Source of the DNA: Danio rerio
Taxonomy: Eukaryota > Chordata > Actinopteri > Cypriniformes > Danionidae
Length of the DNA: 64,000 bases
Assembly: GCF_049306965.1 (NCBI RefSeq)
Contig: NC_133176.1
Location: 20,556,001-20,620,000, forward strand
Direction of reading: 5' to 3'
Part shown: piece by piece, positions 1 to 39,589 of the stretch
Numbering within the stretch: the stretch's first letter is position 1
Layout of the letters: the number at the start of each line of letters is the position of its first letter
Made by a program: the position numbers and the translations under genes
The notes under the pieces: model-generated
Told to the model about the DNA's origin: nothing
What the model saw: only the letters and a program-made list of their open reading frames with translations
The model's database searches: none

Positions 1-27415
<27,415 letters not shown>

Positions 27416-27613
27416 TGCCTCTGCACTTCTGATGAGGAAACAGAACCGAAATCAGGTTAAACCAAGCCAGGACCAGACCCAAGAAGAACGGATTTTATGT
27501 TTATACAAAAGATTTCCTTACAGCACAATCAAGCATAAACATTAATGTCAAAACTGGAATCATGGACACAGGATGGCTTTCTTTGACTGTTCAGTGCTCG
27601 CTGAAATATCACT

Positions 27614-27619
27614 AATAAA
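27614..27619 (+). terminator. limch1: limch1 polyadenylation signal AATAAA
   Basis: Canonical AATAAA about 200 bp after the limch1 stop codon, followed by a TG/T-rich stretch (gagtctgttcacacagtttg) that fits a downstream element. No better signal lies between the stop and this point. Confidence 0.6.
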
Positions 27620-27972
27620 GAGTGAGTCTGTTCACACAGTTTGTTTTACACTTTAAAAGGAGCAGTACTGGTAGCACTTTACCTCACAGTGACCGTGTTA
27701 CACACATTTCAATAGCAATAGGGCATTTTTCTTATAATGCAGTGATAATAACACATCCTCAGCTAATGAAGGAGTGACAAAGGCAAATTCCTGAGCCATT
27801 ACACAAAATATTTAGAAAGAGCTGTTACACTCTCTTTAAATATGCAAATATGGACCATTTATGCAGGCTGTCAATAAATCACAATATTCTTTAAACTTTA
27901 TTAGTTTTGATAAGAAGTGAAGGCTCAGATTTCAGATTTTGCCAGCTTTGTTACAATATTCAAGAAAACAAA

Positions 27973-28330
27973 TGGGGGTTAGCACTGTCGCATCACAGCA
28001 AGGAGGTTGCTGGTTCGAGTCCCGGGTGGACCAGTTGACATTTTTGTGTGGTGTTTGCATATTCTCCCCATGTTGGCATGGGTTTCCTCCGGTTGCTCCT
28101 GTTTCCTCCACAGTCCAAAGATTATGCACTACAGATAAATTGAATTGAATAAATTGGTCGTAGTGTATGTGTGTGAATGAGTGTGTATAGATGTTTCCTA
28201 GTACTGGGTTGCAGTTGGAAGGCCATCTTCTGCTTAAAACATATTCTGGAAAAGTTGGCGGTTCATTCCACTGTGGCGACCTCTGATAATCAGAGACTAA
28301 GCTGAAGGAAAAAGAATAAAGGATGAATAA
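27973..28330 (+). mobile_element. DANA-type SINE, 5'-truncated
   Basis: Starts at gttagcactgtcgcatcaca, keeps the B box ggttcgagtccc and the full DANA body, and ends aaagaataaaggatgaataa. The first ~20 bases of the head are missing. No clear target duplication. Confidence 0.88.
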
Positions 28331-28513
28331 TACATAGACCCTAATTCATAGGAGTCTTTTTAATGATTATGTAAAAACCGTACAGGGTTTAGTCAGTCTA
28401 TACCTGATTGCCTATATGTCTTAAAGGGATAGTTCACCCAAAAATTGACAATTTTCTGTACTTATTTCTATATAGAGTGTATAAAGATGTTCATTAACTC
28501 TATAAAAGTAACT

Positions 28514-29449
28514 CATTGGTCTCAAACTCATCCTGGAGGGCTGCAGCTCTGCATAGTTTAGCTCCAACCACCTCCAACTGTTGGACTTTACCTAGTCCTC
28601 CCAGGTTAAAACAGAGGCTTTAAATAAGTTTTATCAATTTAATTAATTAAATAAATAAAGCATTACAGAGCTCCTGGTGTCAGAGAACAGCAACACAGGC
28701 AGTCTTTGTGAGCTCGGCACACACACTCACACCCTCGTCCCCCCATATTTATCGTCTCTCTTCAGCCCCGCCCAGGAGCGTTTCAGTAAGAAAGATCCTG
28801 CATTCAGATCAGTTCAATCATCAGTTGTCAGGCAGAACAGCACATCTGCACAGAAAAAGTTACACATACACATAACAGAGCCTGCAAGAGAGTGAACCTT
28901 CGCCCCTCCATCCGTTATTATTCCTGTAAATGAGCACACTCTGAAAGTGGAATTGTAACATTTTGTTGATAACAAGTACAGCGGAGTTAACTTCTCGGTC
29001 ACAGCTGTTATAAAGCTAGGTTAGATGAAGTTAAGCACATAAGGTTATGTAAGGATAAACACATCAGCATAAGGTCATGTAATTAATTAAACACAAGGAT
29101 GCAAGGATTTGTCTAGTAATACATAGGATGTTGTTAAAATCATTAAAAATTCCTTCACAAATCACACCTGCTTAATAGTCTCCAGTAATCTTGTTTAGTT
29201 GGATCAGTTATCACCGTTAATGGAAAGGACAGTAGAGATTATTTGACAGGAAAGCATGGGGAGCAGAGAGAGGGGAAGGATCAGCATAGGATCGCAAGGT
29301 TGGAATGTTACTCGAGTCACCGTGAGCACTAGAGCGCATGTGTCAACGCACTAACCACTACACCACTGTCGCCTACCGAGCAGCTGTGTTTGATTAGCAA
29401 ACCTGTTGCGGAGCTGCGGCCCTCCAGGAATCGAGTTTGAGACCTATAT
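28514..29449. mobile_element. hAT-like element with a nested SINE
   Basis: Left end cattggtctcaaactcatcc and right end (reverse complement) catataggtctcaaactcga followed by the shared words cctggagggc and gcagctc form imperfect terminal repeats of a well-known fish hAT-like family. Flanking duplications are not clear. A minus-strand tRNA-derived SINE sits at about 29205-29375. Confidence 0.65.
29205..29375 (-). mobile_element. tRNA-derived SINE nested in a hAT-like element
   Basis: On the minus strand: ggcgacagtggtgtagtggt (A-box-like head), then tgctgatccttcccctctct, gctccccatgctttcctgtc and ataatctctactgtcctttc, the body of a second cyprinid SINE family distinct from DANA. The B box is worn (ggttggaatgt). 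Confidence 0.55.
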
Positions 29450-29589
29450 GGATCCCAATAAGCCATTAGTTAAACTCTTCTTTGAGCAAAACTCTTTTAA
29501 TGGCAATTCGAAAGCAAATAGCATTGAAATCTGACAAAATGTACGAATGACAGGTATTTTAGTGGATGCTTTTTGCTTGACATGTTTGC

Positions 29590-29815
29590 TTTGATTTGAT
29601 TTTTATTAGATTTATTTATTTCGAACAGAAATATCATACAAATTATTTAACAAAAACACATTTTAACATTGTCGAAATGGAGCGGGATGAAGCACAAGCT
29701 TATTATTTTCCCACCCCATTACCACACACACATCATTCATCTATTACTTCAACTTATTTCTTCTTTTACTTATCTCTTTACATTTGACTTATTTTCGAAT
29801 AAGTGTGAAATGTAC
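29590..29815 (-). repeat. LINE 3'-end-like repeat
   Basis: The words atttatttcgaacagaaata and gaagcacaagcttattattt followed by cccaccccatt resemble the 3' end of a fish LINE in reverse orientation. No protein-level match is visible. Confidence 0.35.
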
Positions 29816-29829
29816 GGTTTAGTACACTC

Positions 29830-30083
29830 AGGTGCCCTTTACACTAATGCGTTTTTGTTTGAACGTTGGTTTGTTTCGATTAAACCCGGCATCCACACTA
29901 CTCGTGCGTCTTCGATAAAACAAAAAAGGTGTTTTGAAAATGCTAAATTTGCAGTTTGTTTAGAAAATCTGGTGTCATTGTAGATGAACTAAAACAACAA
30001 ACTTTTTAAAATGCTTGCTCAAACTCTAGTATGACCTCTAGTGTGATTTTAAAACGAAAAAGCACTAGTGTAAATGCCTCCTC
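29830..30083. mobile_element. Short inverted-repeat element (CCTTTACACTAATGCG family)
   Basis: Left aggtgccctttacactaatg and right reverse complement aggaggcatttacactagtg pair as terminal repeats over about 30 bases. 254 bp, non-coding. From 30084 to 31703 I see AT-rich DNA with small inverted-repeat scraps (30731-30838) and no gene. Confidence 0.5.
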
Positions 30084-31703
30084 ACAAATGAGAGCATGTG
30101 CAGCTACAAATTGACCACATTGTCCATTAGTAGGCTAGGTACTTACATAAGTACTAGTAAAATATGTAACATGGGCACTGTGATGTAAAGTGCACTGAAT
30201 AGATTTCTATTGTAAGGAACGTGAGGTAGCACAACATCCAGTTTTCATCTGAGAAAACTTTGCATTTATTATTTTGTTAATATAAATAATCCGTCTTTTT
30301 GTATAGGGCTCGCAGGTCTCCGACATACATTGTTCAAAAATGTTGTTCTGCTAACAGACAAACGCATGAATGTGCGTCTCTAGGCCTAGTTCATGTCCTG
30401 ATGCCTTAAATGACAACATGAAATGAATACCGATAAGATTGTCCGTCACTTTTATTTATGGTTTGAAGGAAAACAAAAACACGTCTTCATGAATTAACTG
30501 GAGTGGATTTGATTTCAATTTTCTGTTCCTTCCTCTATGTTGCATTGCCTGTTTTATCTGGTTTGAGACTTCATTTGTGCAGTTTTGTTTAACAAACCGT
30601 GTAGACAGCATGTTGCTAAGTAGAATTTACATTTCCATTTGGTTATTTGTCAGACTTTGTGTTATTAACATTTACGTTTTGCTCTCGCATTTGATAAGAA
30701 CACCGCATGATCCCTGAAACTTTCCTCTGTGACGCTTTACATTACAATGCCTTTATAATGAATTACTACAATCGATGTGAAAACAAGCATCTAAACTCTT
30801 TTGTGTGATAACTTAAGCACTGTAATGTAAAGTGTTTTCTTTTAGCCTTTGAAATATTCCGTTGCAAATGTTTTTTCGTGTTATCTGTTGCCTTTCACTC
30901 TTCTGCAATGTTGTGCCTTAGAAATGCGCTTCTAGAGAAGTCTAGTTTCTTGCATCCAAAGCTTCACGTAACCAATGTGCATTGGTGAAAGTATTATGCA
31001 TATGCACTGAGCACTCTGCTTTTACCCCTTATACTTTATTAAACACCCTGTGAATGTGCAAGCAAGAGATTTTAAACGGAAAGCATACCCTCCTGTATGC
31101 TTTTCAATCATTTCATGTGCATTTAGAGGTGTTCGATTTATTAAATATCCATAATTATATTTATCAAAATCAAGCTAAGGTCACCGAAGTAGATACAACC
31201 ACAACAGATTGTATCCAGCATCAACAGCATATAATTCCTGCATTTCTAACGTCTGCTTTTGCTTTCTGTTAATATTTGAGATTAAAAGGAATTGTCGTTT
31301 AGATCCAGGCGGGTTTTCATTGTTGCTTGTATGTCATTTGTTTTATTTTGATGTTGTAAGAATATGAGCTAACAGAAGGCAATAATTACTGGAAAGAGTA
31401 GCCAAGGTGTGTGCGACAAGATGTGTGTGACAAAACAAAACTTCATATTCTGTATTTATTATACCCTTTTAAAAATGAGTGATATAAGACAACCGACAAG
31501 ACGCTGAAATGCAATGGCTTTTATAGCAAGTGTATGTTTTTAAATAAACTATAATAAACTATTTTAAATGCACTTGTGTTTGAACCATGTTTATGTTTTT
31601 GACTAGAAACTACAGGGTTATGGCGGATCATTAACACAATGGCATTTTGGTGGCCTGAAAATGCAAACATTTAAAACTTGTTGAGTTTTTGTCTATGGAT
31701 ATT

Positions 31704-32677
31704 TGTGATCTTGGACCCCATAAGAGTCGTTTTTATTGTGATTTGATAATATGAATAAATAAGATTTGCATTGATGTGTTTTTTTTGTACAGATGAACAA
31801 TATTTGGCTGACATACCACTCATTGCCACAGCCATGTCACCCTGCAGCCCAAGACCGGTTACTCACTGAAGCTAAGCAGGGCTGAGCCTGGTCAGTACCT
31901 GGATGGGAGACCACTAGGGAACACTAGGTTGCTGTTGGAAGGGGTGTTAGTGAGGCCAGCAGGGGGCGCTTAACCTGTGGTCTGTGTGAGTACTAATGCC
32001 CCAGTATAGTGAAGGGGACACTACACTGTCAGTGGGCGCCGTCTTTCGGATGAGACGTTAAACCAAGGTCCTGACTCTCTGTGGTCATTAAAAATCCCAT
32101 GGCGCTTCTTGTGAAAGAGCAGGGGTGTAACCCCGGTGTCCTGGCCAAAGTCCCTCTATCGGCCCTTACGATCATGGCCTCCCAATCATCCCCTTCCACC
32201 GAATTGGCTTTATCACTGTCTCTCCTCTCCACCAATAGCTGGTGTGTGGTGAGCGCACTGGCGCCGTTGTCCTGTGGCTGCCGTCGCATCATCCATGTGG
32301 ATGCTGCACACTGGTGGTGGTGTGGAGAGACCCCCCCTCATGATTGTGAAGCGCTTTGGGTGTACGGCCATGCACAATAAATGCGCTATATAAATACACA
32401 TTATATTACATTACATTACATTGAAAATCTGGAATCTGAGAGTTCAAAACAATAAACAATGTTGAGGAAATCTCCAAATGCAGTTCTTAGCAATTCACAT
32501 AACTAATCAAAAGCTTGGTTTTGATATATTTACAGTATAAAATGTACCAAATATATTCATGAAACATGATCTTTTCCCTATATTTAAATGATTTTTGGCA
32601 TAAAATAAAATCTATTATTTTGACACAATGTATTTTTTGCTATTGGTGTTTGACTGGTTTTGTGGTCCAGGGTCACA
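31704..32677. mobile_element. TGTGACCCTGGACCAC-type element split by SINE3
   Basis: Left end tgtgatcttggacccc and right end ggtccagggtcaca are the inverted ends of a common zebrafish non-autonomous element. A SINE3 fills 31826-32418. The right half keeps aaatctggaatctgagagtt and gacacaatgtattttttgct. Confidence 0.6.
31826..32418 (+). mobile_element. SINE3, 5S-rRNA-derived
   Basis: The first ~120 bp are a worn 5S rRNA gene: gaagctaagcagggctgagc, ctggtcagtacctggatggg and agaccactagggaa match the 5S internal promoter region. The body (ctttcggatgagacgttaaa, ccttacgatcatggcctccc) and the tail gctatataaatacaca with ATTAC repeats are those of zebrafish SINE3. CATTG is found on both sides (31821-31825 and 32419-32423). 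Confidence 0.9.
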
Positions 32678-32979
32678 ATTTTATTTTCATGATGCAACAG
32701 GGCACTATTTGCACCTGAGTGCTTGGTTTTTACACAACTTTAAATCAAAATAAACTGCGGGCACTAATGTGCTCTCACAGTGTTTGTTGTAAAACTAAAT
32801 CAAGTCAAGATCAAAAGTTTTTTTTTTAAATCCTATAATTTGGCACAGCATAACTTAAATGAGATATTTTAAAAAATAATACAGAAGTGAAGAACACTTT
32901 TAGATTCCTCTAGGTATTGGTGTTAATGTTGGCAACTGGTGGTGAATGGCATAAATAACTGACAAAACCTTAACTCTTG

Positions 32980-33920
32980 TGCAGTTCAAATTTACAACCC
33001 TTTTGTTGTGTTTGGGATAAAAAACATCCTCTGAATTAAACTGCTGTAAAAATGCATCAGATCAATATTTGTTTCTTCTTTTTTTCCGTATAAATCTTTA
33101 ATTGCCAAGTTCACAATGCTGTCATTGATTTAATGGAAAAAAATCACAGTCTTGGACATGTGAATGATTAGTAACAACATTGGTTTTGATGCATTGTTAG
33201 ATTTTCTTTTCTTTTTTTTCTTTTTTTTTTTACTGTTGGTGGCTGTTTTTGCCCCATTGACTTCCATTATAACCACATCTAATGGTGCATAAATACACAG
33301 TTTTTGTTTTTATTTACTCCATGTAGTTCTCAGAAGTGAGATGCATATTTAGATTTTCTCAGACACATCACTCTCACAGACATACCTACACATTTTAATT
33401 TGCTGTTATACTCTATATAAAATCCAGAAGCTTTTTTTTTTGCACAGGCCTATCTAAAAGATTAATGCTGCCAACTGATGATCAACTGTAAAAAAATATA
33501 TAAATTTTACCTCTTTCCAGCAGGAAAAAAACACCAACAATCAAAAATACATAAATATATGTTGTCATGGTTTTGTAATTAAAAAAATGTGGTTATAATA
33601 AAGGTCAAAGGGGTAAAAAAAAAAAGGTATATAAAAAATCCAGACCACAATCATTTTTATATAAAAAATACGTCATTTTGTGTGTTTTTTTTTACCATGT
33701 CAGTGACATCACATCATTTATGTATTTGGCAATTAAAGATTTAAAAACCTGTAATTTTCTAAGCAAGTTAGTAGTTTTGATCAGGACTGAGGTTGATTAA
33801 CAGATTTATGCAAAATAATTGTTTTTTAAAAATATTGATCTGATGCATTTTTACAGCAGTTTAATTCAGTGGATGTTTTCATCCCTAACATAACAAAAGG
33901 GTTGTAAATTTGCCCAGAGT
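32980..33920. mobile_element. Foldback element with long inverted arms
   Basis: The left arm (about 32981-33066; tgaattaaactgctgtaaaa, atgcatcagatcaatatttg) is the reverse complement of the right arm (about 33830-33915), with roughly 90% agreement over about 80 bases. A second, shorter match (taaatctttaattgccaa) lies further inside. The centre has ccattgacttccattataac. No coding capacity. Confidence 0.65.
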
Positions 33921-34199
33921 GTCTCATTGAGTTCTTTCAAGAGTTCACACTTAGCTGATGATTGATTATAAAGCTTGTTTGGCATGCTGTTCCAGGAGAG
34001 AGCCCTGAGCTCATAAAATCCTCAAGCCCAGGGCTTCCTCCCGTTTGCAAGGCGAGAGGGGAGTTTGAGCTCAGGTAGATCTTGAGAACTCCCCTGCTGT
34101 AGTAGCTAATGAACAGATAGTGATTGCTCTTAATAGATAACTACTTACTACGAGCATGTCTATGTGCCGATTTGGATAAGTCAATTTACTTAAGTTGCA

Positions 34200-34364
34200 T
34201 AATTTTGGATGGTGGGAGGAAACCGGGGAACCTGGGGGAAACCAACGTGAGCACGGGGAGAACATGTAAACTCCACACAGAAATTTCGGCTGGTAAGGAC
34301 TAGAACCAGTGACGTTCTTGCTGTGAGGCAACAGTGCTAACCACTGGACCATAGTGCCAGCCAT
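34200..34364 (-). mobile_element. DANA/HE1-type SINE, 5' part only
   Basis: Minus strand starts ggctggcactatggtccagt, has gttagcactgttgcctcaca and ggttctagtcc, and stops after the central region; the 3' half is missing. Confidence 0.8.
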
Positions 34365-34708
34365 CTAGAAAAGGAGGTGGAGTAGGGGTGGAAGGGGAGA
34401 TTCTTCAAAACGAAGATGGCTGTTATATGGAACCTAGGGTATTTATAGTGGCTTAGAAATCGTCTATTTGGTGAATCATAAATTGAATAATGCGGGGCCA
34501 GCTGCAAGCTATCATAAGCATGTGATCCTCTCAAAATTTGTTTATAAATAAACTTCACTTAAAAGGGTCAAACCACATAAGTGTCCAAATAAGATTTGTC
34601 ACCAATAACCATTCTGCTAGCTGAAACACAGAAATACTTATGGTCAAATTAAGATTCAAAATCACCCCAAAGTGGATGAAAACATCCCTAACAGTAAATA
34701 AGGGTTAA

Positions 34709-34995
34709 GGGATAATTCACCCCAAACGTCTTTTACTACCATTCACTTGTCACAAACCTGTTGACGTTTCTTTTTTTCTGATGGACACAAAAGAAGACCT
34801 TTTTTTAAATATTGGAAATCTGTAATCGTTGATTTCCATAGTACTTGTTTTTCCTACTATGGAAGTCAATATTTAAAGGTTTCTACAATTTTTCAAGATA
34901 CCTTTTTGTGTATATCAGACAACTCTTAAAAGTTTGGAACCACTTAAGAGAGTAAATGGTGAGAAAATTTTCATTTTGGGGTGAACTATATCTCT
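34709..34995. mobile_element. TTAA-flanked short inverted-repeat element (AGGGATAGTTCACC family)
   Basis: Ends gggataattcacccc and ggggtgaactatatctc, flanked by TTAA at 34705-34708 and 34996-34999. The hairpin centre (gatttccatagtacttgttt / ctactatggaagtcaatatt) matches the copy at 10427-10713. From 35000 to 35764 I see no gene or clear repeat. Confidence 0.7.
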
Positions 34996-35764
34996 TTAAC
35001 TGCCAGCATAACATTCGGTTTTCATTGACTTTGCAAGATAGTGAGTTCTTCTAAAGTGTCTGAACCCCTCAGACCACATGTTGTCCAGAGCGAATGTGGC
35101 AATAGATACTTACCCATGACGATAAGATTACATTACATCCTCTCCAGATGCAAAAGAATAAAAATGCCATACCTGACAAATCTTACATTTATTTTCAAAA
35201 TGTCTCCAAATCTACTTTGTATTATTATTATATGTTTTGGTTATAAATAAATAGGCCAAAGAGTAATTCATTATTACCAAATAAATAAAAAAATCTGTCA
35301 TGAAACTCTATTGGGTGTGCAGGCTGATAGGTCCTAAAATCTGCTTCCAACAACATGGCACTGGAGATTGCTGTCACCTGGGTGGCCAATGAGCTTGCTC
35401 CTAACATTTAAACACCACGGTGTCATTTTCATTCGCAATCTCCAGTATGTTTTCAGAGATCCTCGTCTCCACTTACACGTATCTGCTATGATGCTGCAAA
35501 CATAACATATATGAAACTCCAGTGTCATTTACTCAGACAGCATCTGTGAATATACTAGCATTAGCAAGTCTCTATACTTGCTCTGAACCAATAATCAAAG
35601 CAGCAGTGTATGTCACCAAGACCAAACACATCAGCACTGCCATATATATTTAATACTATACTTAATCCCTCAGAGACTTGTTAAGACAAAACAAAAAAAA
35701 AAGTTAGAAACTGACACTAACTAATGTATTCAGTGTTTTAAATGGCACATCATGTCTTCAGTGT

Positions 35765-37863
35765 TCAACACAGGCACACAGAATCAACACAGGGAGTTTG
35801 ATGACCACGCTGTCTCTGTGCTTCAAGAGAAGTTAAGCCTAACAACAGAGGCAGCTCCTCTGGAGGTGGTCTGTCTCTGCTGTCCTGCTTCTGGTCCTCG
35901 GTGAGGGGAAGAGAGGGCTGTGTGCTGTCTGGGTCTGTGGCGCTCGCTGTTTCTGAGCTGTCATGAGAAGGTGAACTGTGTGTTTTTAAGGAAGACTCAG
36001 TCCATGAGGCTGCGCGCTCCTGTTTGCGGAATTTAGCACGTCTGTTCTGAAACCAGACCTGATCAAATAAAATAAAAATAAAAAACAGAAATTAGTACAT
36101 ACCAATTTAATATTTTTGCGTTAACGTTTTATAAATACCTCCCTGGTGTCAATATTTAAAAGTTGCTGCAATATTTTGCAATAACATTAGTCGACCAAGA
36201 CCAATAACCTTAAGTTTGTATAACTGTATTTTACACATTTCTAAAAAAAAAAAAAAAAAGGTTACAATTTGCTTAGTATTGATATATTTATTGACTGAAT
36301 GATTTGGAGCAACTAAGGCGATAAAACGAAATATATTGTCACTTTAAAACTTTCACACATTCACTCAATCGTTGCATTGTTTCCATATTGTTGCGTACAA
36401 GGAGATCTAGATGAGCTCACTTAAATTTAAAATAAAACAAGATATTTGAGGAAAAATCAAGGACAAATACCTGAACTCGGGCTTCAGTGAGCTGGATCTC
36501 CTGCGCGAGCTCCTCTCTCGTGTAGATGTCCGGATAATGAGTGTGTGCGAAGGCGCGCTCGAGCGCTTTCAGCTGCGAGCTGGTGAAGATGGTGCGCACG
36601 CGCCTTTGTTTGCGCCGCTCCTGGACGCCTCGTTCATAAGCCATAAGATTAGAATGCACTGGAAATTCAATCAAAGAATAAATTTACAGAAAAATACATT
36701 TTTACGATAACAAAATAGAGCAATTACTATATACCAATAAAAAGGGTGATCGGTAAGATTGTAATACAGAAATCTGAAATGGCAAACTACATAACCTAGC
36801 TATTTGACATAAAGGTTCATATTTAGATTTCACAGATATATATGGGTCACACTTTATTTTAATAATTAAATTAATTTAATTTACGCTATTAACAAAAAAC
36901 TAACAAACCAATAACTAGGTCACTGTAAGACGTTTAGCTCAAAATAAAGTTAGGTTTAGGACTAGTGATGCAAACTAAAAACATATATTTTATTTATACA
37001 TTTTATTTATCTTTATTTATAATTAATTACACTTATAAAGCATGACAAATGTCATACCATGATGCCAATGTCATATGAAACAATTTCAAAATATTGAATA
37101 AAAGAAATGGCCTATACATTTTTAATGATTGGAATCACAAATTTACACGTTCAGATAATTTTATAAATGTTTTCACATATAATGAACATGTATGAACATA
37201 TTTGTGATTTCAGTGGTTGAAAAAAATGGTAAAATATGTAATATGTAATATTTGCAATATTTTGAAATACATGTTGCATAGGTTTACACCTACTGAGTCC
37301 AGAAATTAACATGTCATGCAATATTTTGATATCAGACATCTATGTGGGATTCTTCATTGCATTTTTGACATTGTACATTGGTCTTTCTTTAAAATGGAAT
37401 GTATTATTTTGATGGGGATGGGAATTGATAATAATAATAATGTTAATAATAATAATAATAATAATAATGTTAATAACAACAACAATTGTAAATCATTTTA
37501 AAAACTCGAAAAAAGTCGATGTTAAAAAAAATAATTAATCAAAAGGTTTGCAAGTAGGCCTAGCCTATAGTTTTCGCGTAATGATATTTCAAGTTTTAGT
37601 TAAATAAGAATTGAAAATCTTCACTTAAAAGGAATATATTAATATACATAATTGTTATAATAAGACCAACCTGTTATGTAGTGGGAAGTTTGGTGAGATC
37701 CGGGCGAGAGGAAATGGCAGCTGGCGTTTCCTAAATTGCACCTGTTGTATTGGAAAGTGAAGGGCTGAGTGCAGGAGCTGAAGTCCGCCGAACGGCTCGA
37801 GGATCTGCCGGTTTCCATCCCGGACTCATACGCAGGAGACGTCAGATAGCTGTACTCCATCAT
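35765..37863 (-). CDS. phox2ba: Phox2-type paired-like homeodomain transcription factor, diverged duplicate
   Basis: Three exons on the minus strand: 37671-37863 (ATG at 37863; codons 1-64 plus one base), 36471-36658 and 36058-35765 (stop TGA), giving 224 residues. Exon 1 starts [14 protein letters not shown] and contains DFSSC and FQYN, as in PHOX2B. The homeodomain is residues 82-141, with Q50 and N51 in [13 protein letters not shown]. The second intron lies between VQ and VWF in helix 3, the usual paired-class site. PHOX2 proteins specify autonomic, enteric and hindbrain motor neurons as nuclear DNA-binding activators. Family and position next to limch1 match human 4p13. Oddities: nine of 60 homeodomain positions differ from PHOX2B as I recall it, the C-tail is only about 80 residues, and the polyalanine tracts are absent. 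Frame and splice sites are intact, so it reads as a working gene rather than a pseudogene. The letter 'ba' is inferred from divergence. A possible ATTAAA signal lies at 35649-35654. Confidence 0.85.
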
Positions 37864-38086
37864 AAACTCGTGAAGTCTCTGTGGTGCCGATCTCCGACCA
37901 GTTTTTATGTTGGAGCTCAGTTGCTTTTATTAGCTATTAAACGGAGTTGATTGATTCGGTCACTGACACGTGGCAGTGGGTCCCATTGTTTTCCGTGTCT
38001 TGACGCGTCTCTCCATCATCTCAGCCTCCACCTGCATCACATCTAACAGTCGGATGGGATGAATGCATGCGTTATAGCTTAAACAA

Positions 38087-38089
<3 letters not shown>

Positions 38090-38117
<28 letters not shown>
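38090..38117. repeat. Poly(T) tract
   Basis: About 28 consecutive T, 230 bp upstream of the phox2 start codon. Around it, 38190-38370 and 39290-39360 carry worn ends of a short inverted-repeat element (cactgaaaaa..., ...ttttttttacagtgta). Confidence 0.9.
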
Positions 38118-38120
<3 letters not shown>

Positions 38121-39589
38121 ATGTAGCCTTATAAGTAAACTCTCGTTTATTGTTTAGTTTGACAAACTCTGAACAGCGTGTCGGCACTAGCACTGAAAAA
38201 TATAGGATTTACTCAATTTTTAAAGTTGGCTAAGTGGTTGCGAACAATTTAGAACAATATATTTAAATGCAAGTTGTTTCTTTAAATTCAGCCCATATAA
38301 ATTGTTTGCAACCACATACATACAAATATTAGGTTAAATCCAATTAATCTTTTTTTCTGTGAAGCTAACGTATTTTTCTACAAAAGTCTTCATGTTTATT
38401 TTCTTAACTGTAGCCTAAAGTATTCGTATGGCTATATGGTTATCGTAAAATATCCCTCTTATTTAAATTCTGCTGTTAAAAACGACAAAAAACGACAAAA
38501 ATTGAATTTGGAAAATAGTTTGCATATGTCGCATGTTTAGCCTATATTATTCAATTAATGCAGGCTACAGAATGATAAAGTGTACGGTTTTAGAAAATAA
38601 TTAAATAATAATAATTTATTCTGTACTCTCAATAAAAATAAAATAATATATTATCAGTCCTATATTAACTATTATAAAATTTTGAATGCTTAAAAAGCTG
38701 AGAAATCAGCGCTATTTGAAAAATAATGTGCAAATTAAAAAAGTGCTGCCTACATTTTTGGTTGAATCAAATATTTTTTTCTCAACTTAAAAAAATTGTT
38801 TTTGTTTCTTTGTCAAATCATTTTAGTGTATTCAAAAATTATAATTAGTTTATGAATTGTGATGCATCAATTGTTTTGTCATAAAAATGTTGTTGCTATA
38901 CACTATAGAAAAAGTTCACTCAGTTTAAAATTGTAAGCACTGGGGTGGTACCCTAAAAGGTACAATTTTGTACCTCTTTTTAGGGGTACAAAATTTATAC
39001 CTTATACATTTGTAACCTAAAGGAACAAAATTGTAGACACAAAAAAGATATCTTATATATGAATAATGTCTTATTATACAGCATTTTCAGCAAACATGGC
39101 CCATGCATTTTGATCATTTGATGACTGCATGCCCAAATTAATAAATACAATACTTTGTACAATACAGTCATTTAAAATAGTAAAAAAAAGAACCTTTAGA
39201 TAACAAGTAAAGAAATGTTCACTCACTGCAGTAAATAGTCTAATACAAAGACCACAAGAATAGTGTTTAAGATTTATTTAAGTTTAAGTTATTTAAGTTT
39301 GTTTCCCTAACATTTTGAGTTGAGTCAACATAGTTTTTTTTTACAGTGTACCTGAAAAGTTTCTCTTATTTGGATGCATTAAATCTTCTAATATTTCTAA
39401 TCAAGTCTTTTTTTAAGCTTTGATTCTATAGCCTTAAAGCTATTCGCATACATTTGTTCCTACTTAGCTTGAACCCTGCATGACATTTGACATGAACTAG
39501 GACGAAGAGTTATTGTGTCGTGTAAATATAATGTAGGTGGAAAAGGAAGACAAGAGATGATAGAGTGGCTTTTGATGCAAATGTCCACG

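Noticed and set aside
27669-30197. Inverted words gcactttacctcacagtg and cactgtgatgtaaagtgc as ends of one element
   Set aside because: The 2.5 kb between them contains other complete elements and the match is short; similar words occur alone at 30731 and 30838.
35765-37863. Homeobox gene as a pseudogene
   Set aside because: All three exons are open, phases agree, splice sites are canonical, and helix 3 is intact, so divergence alone does not make it dead.
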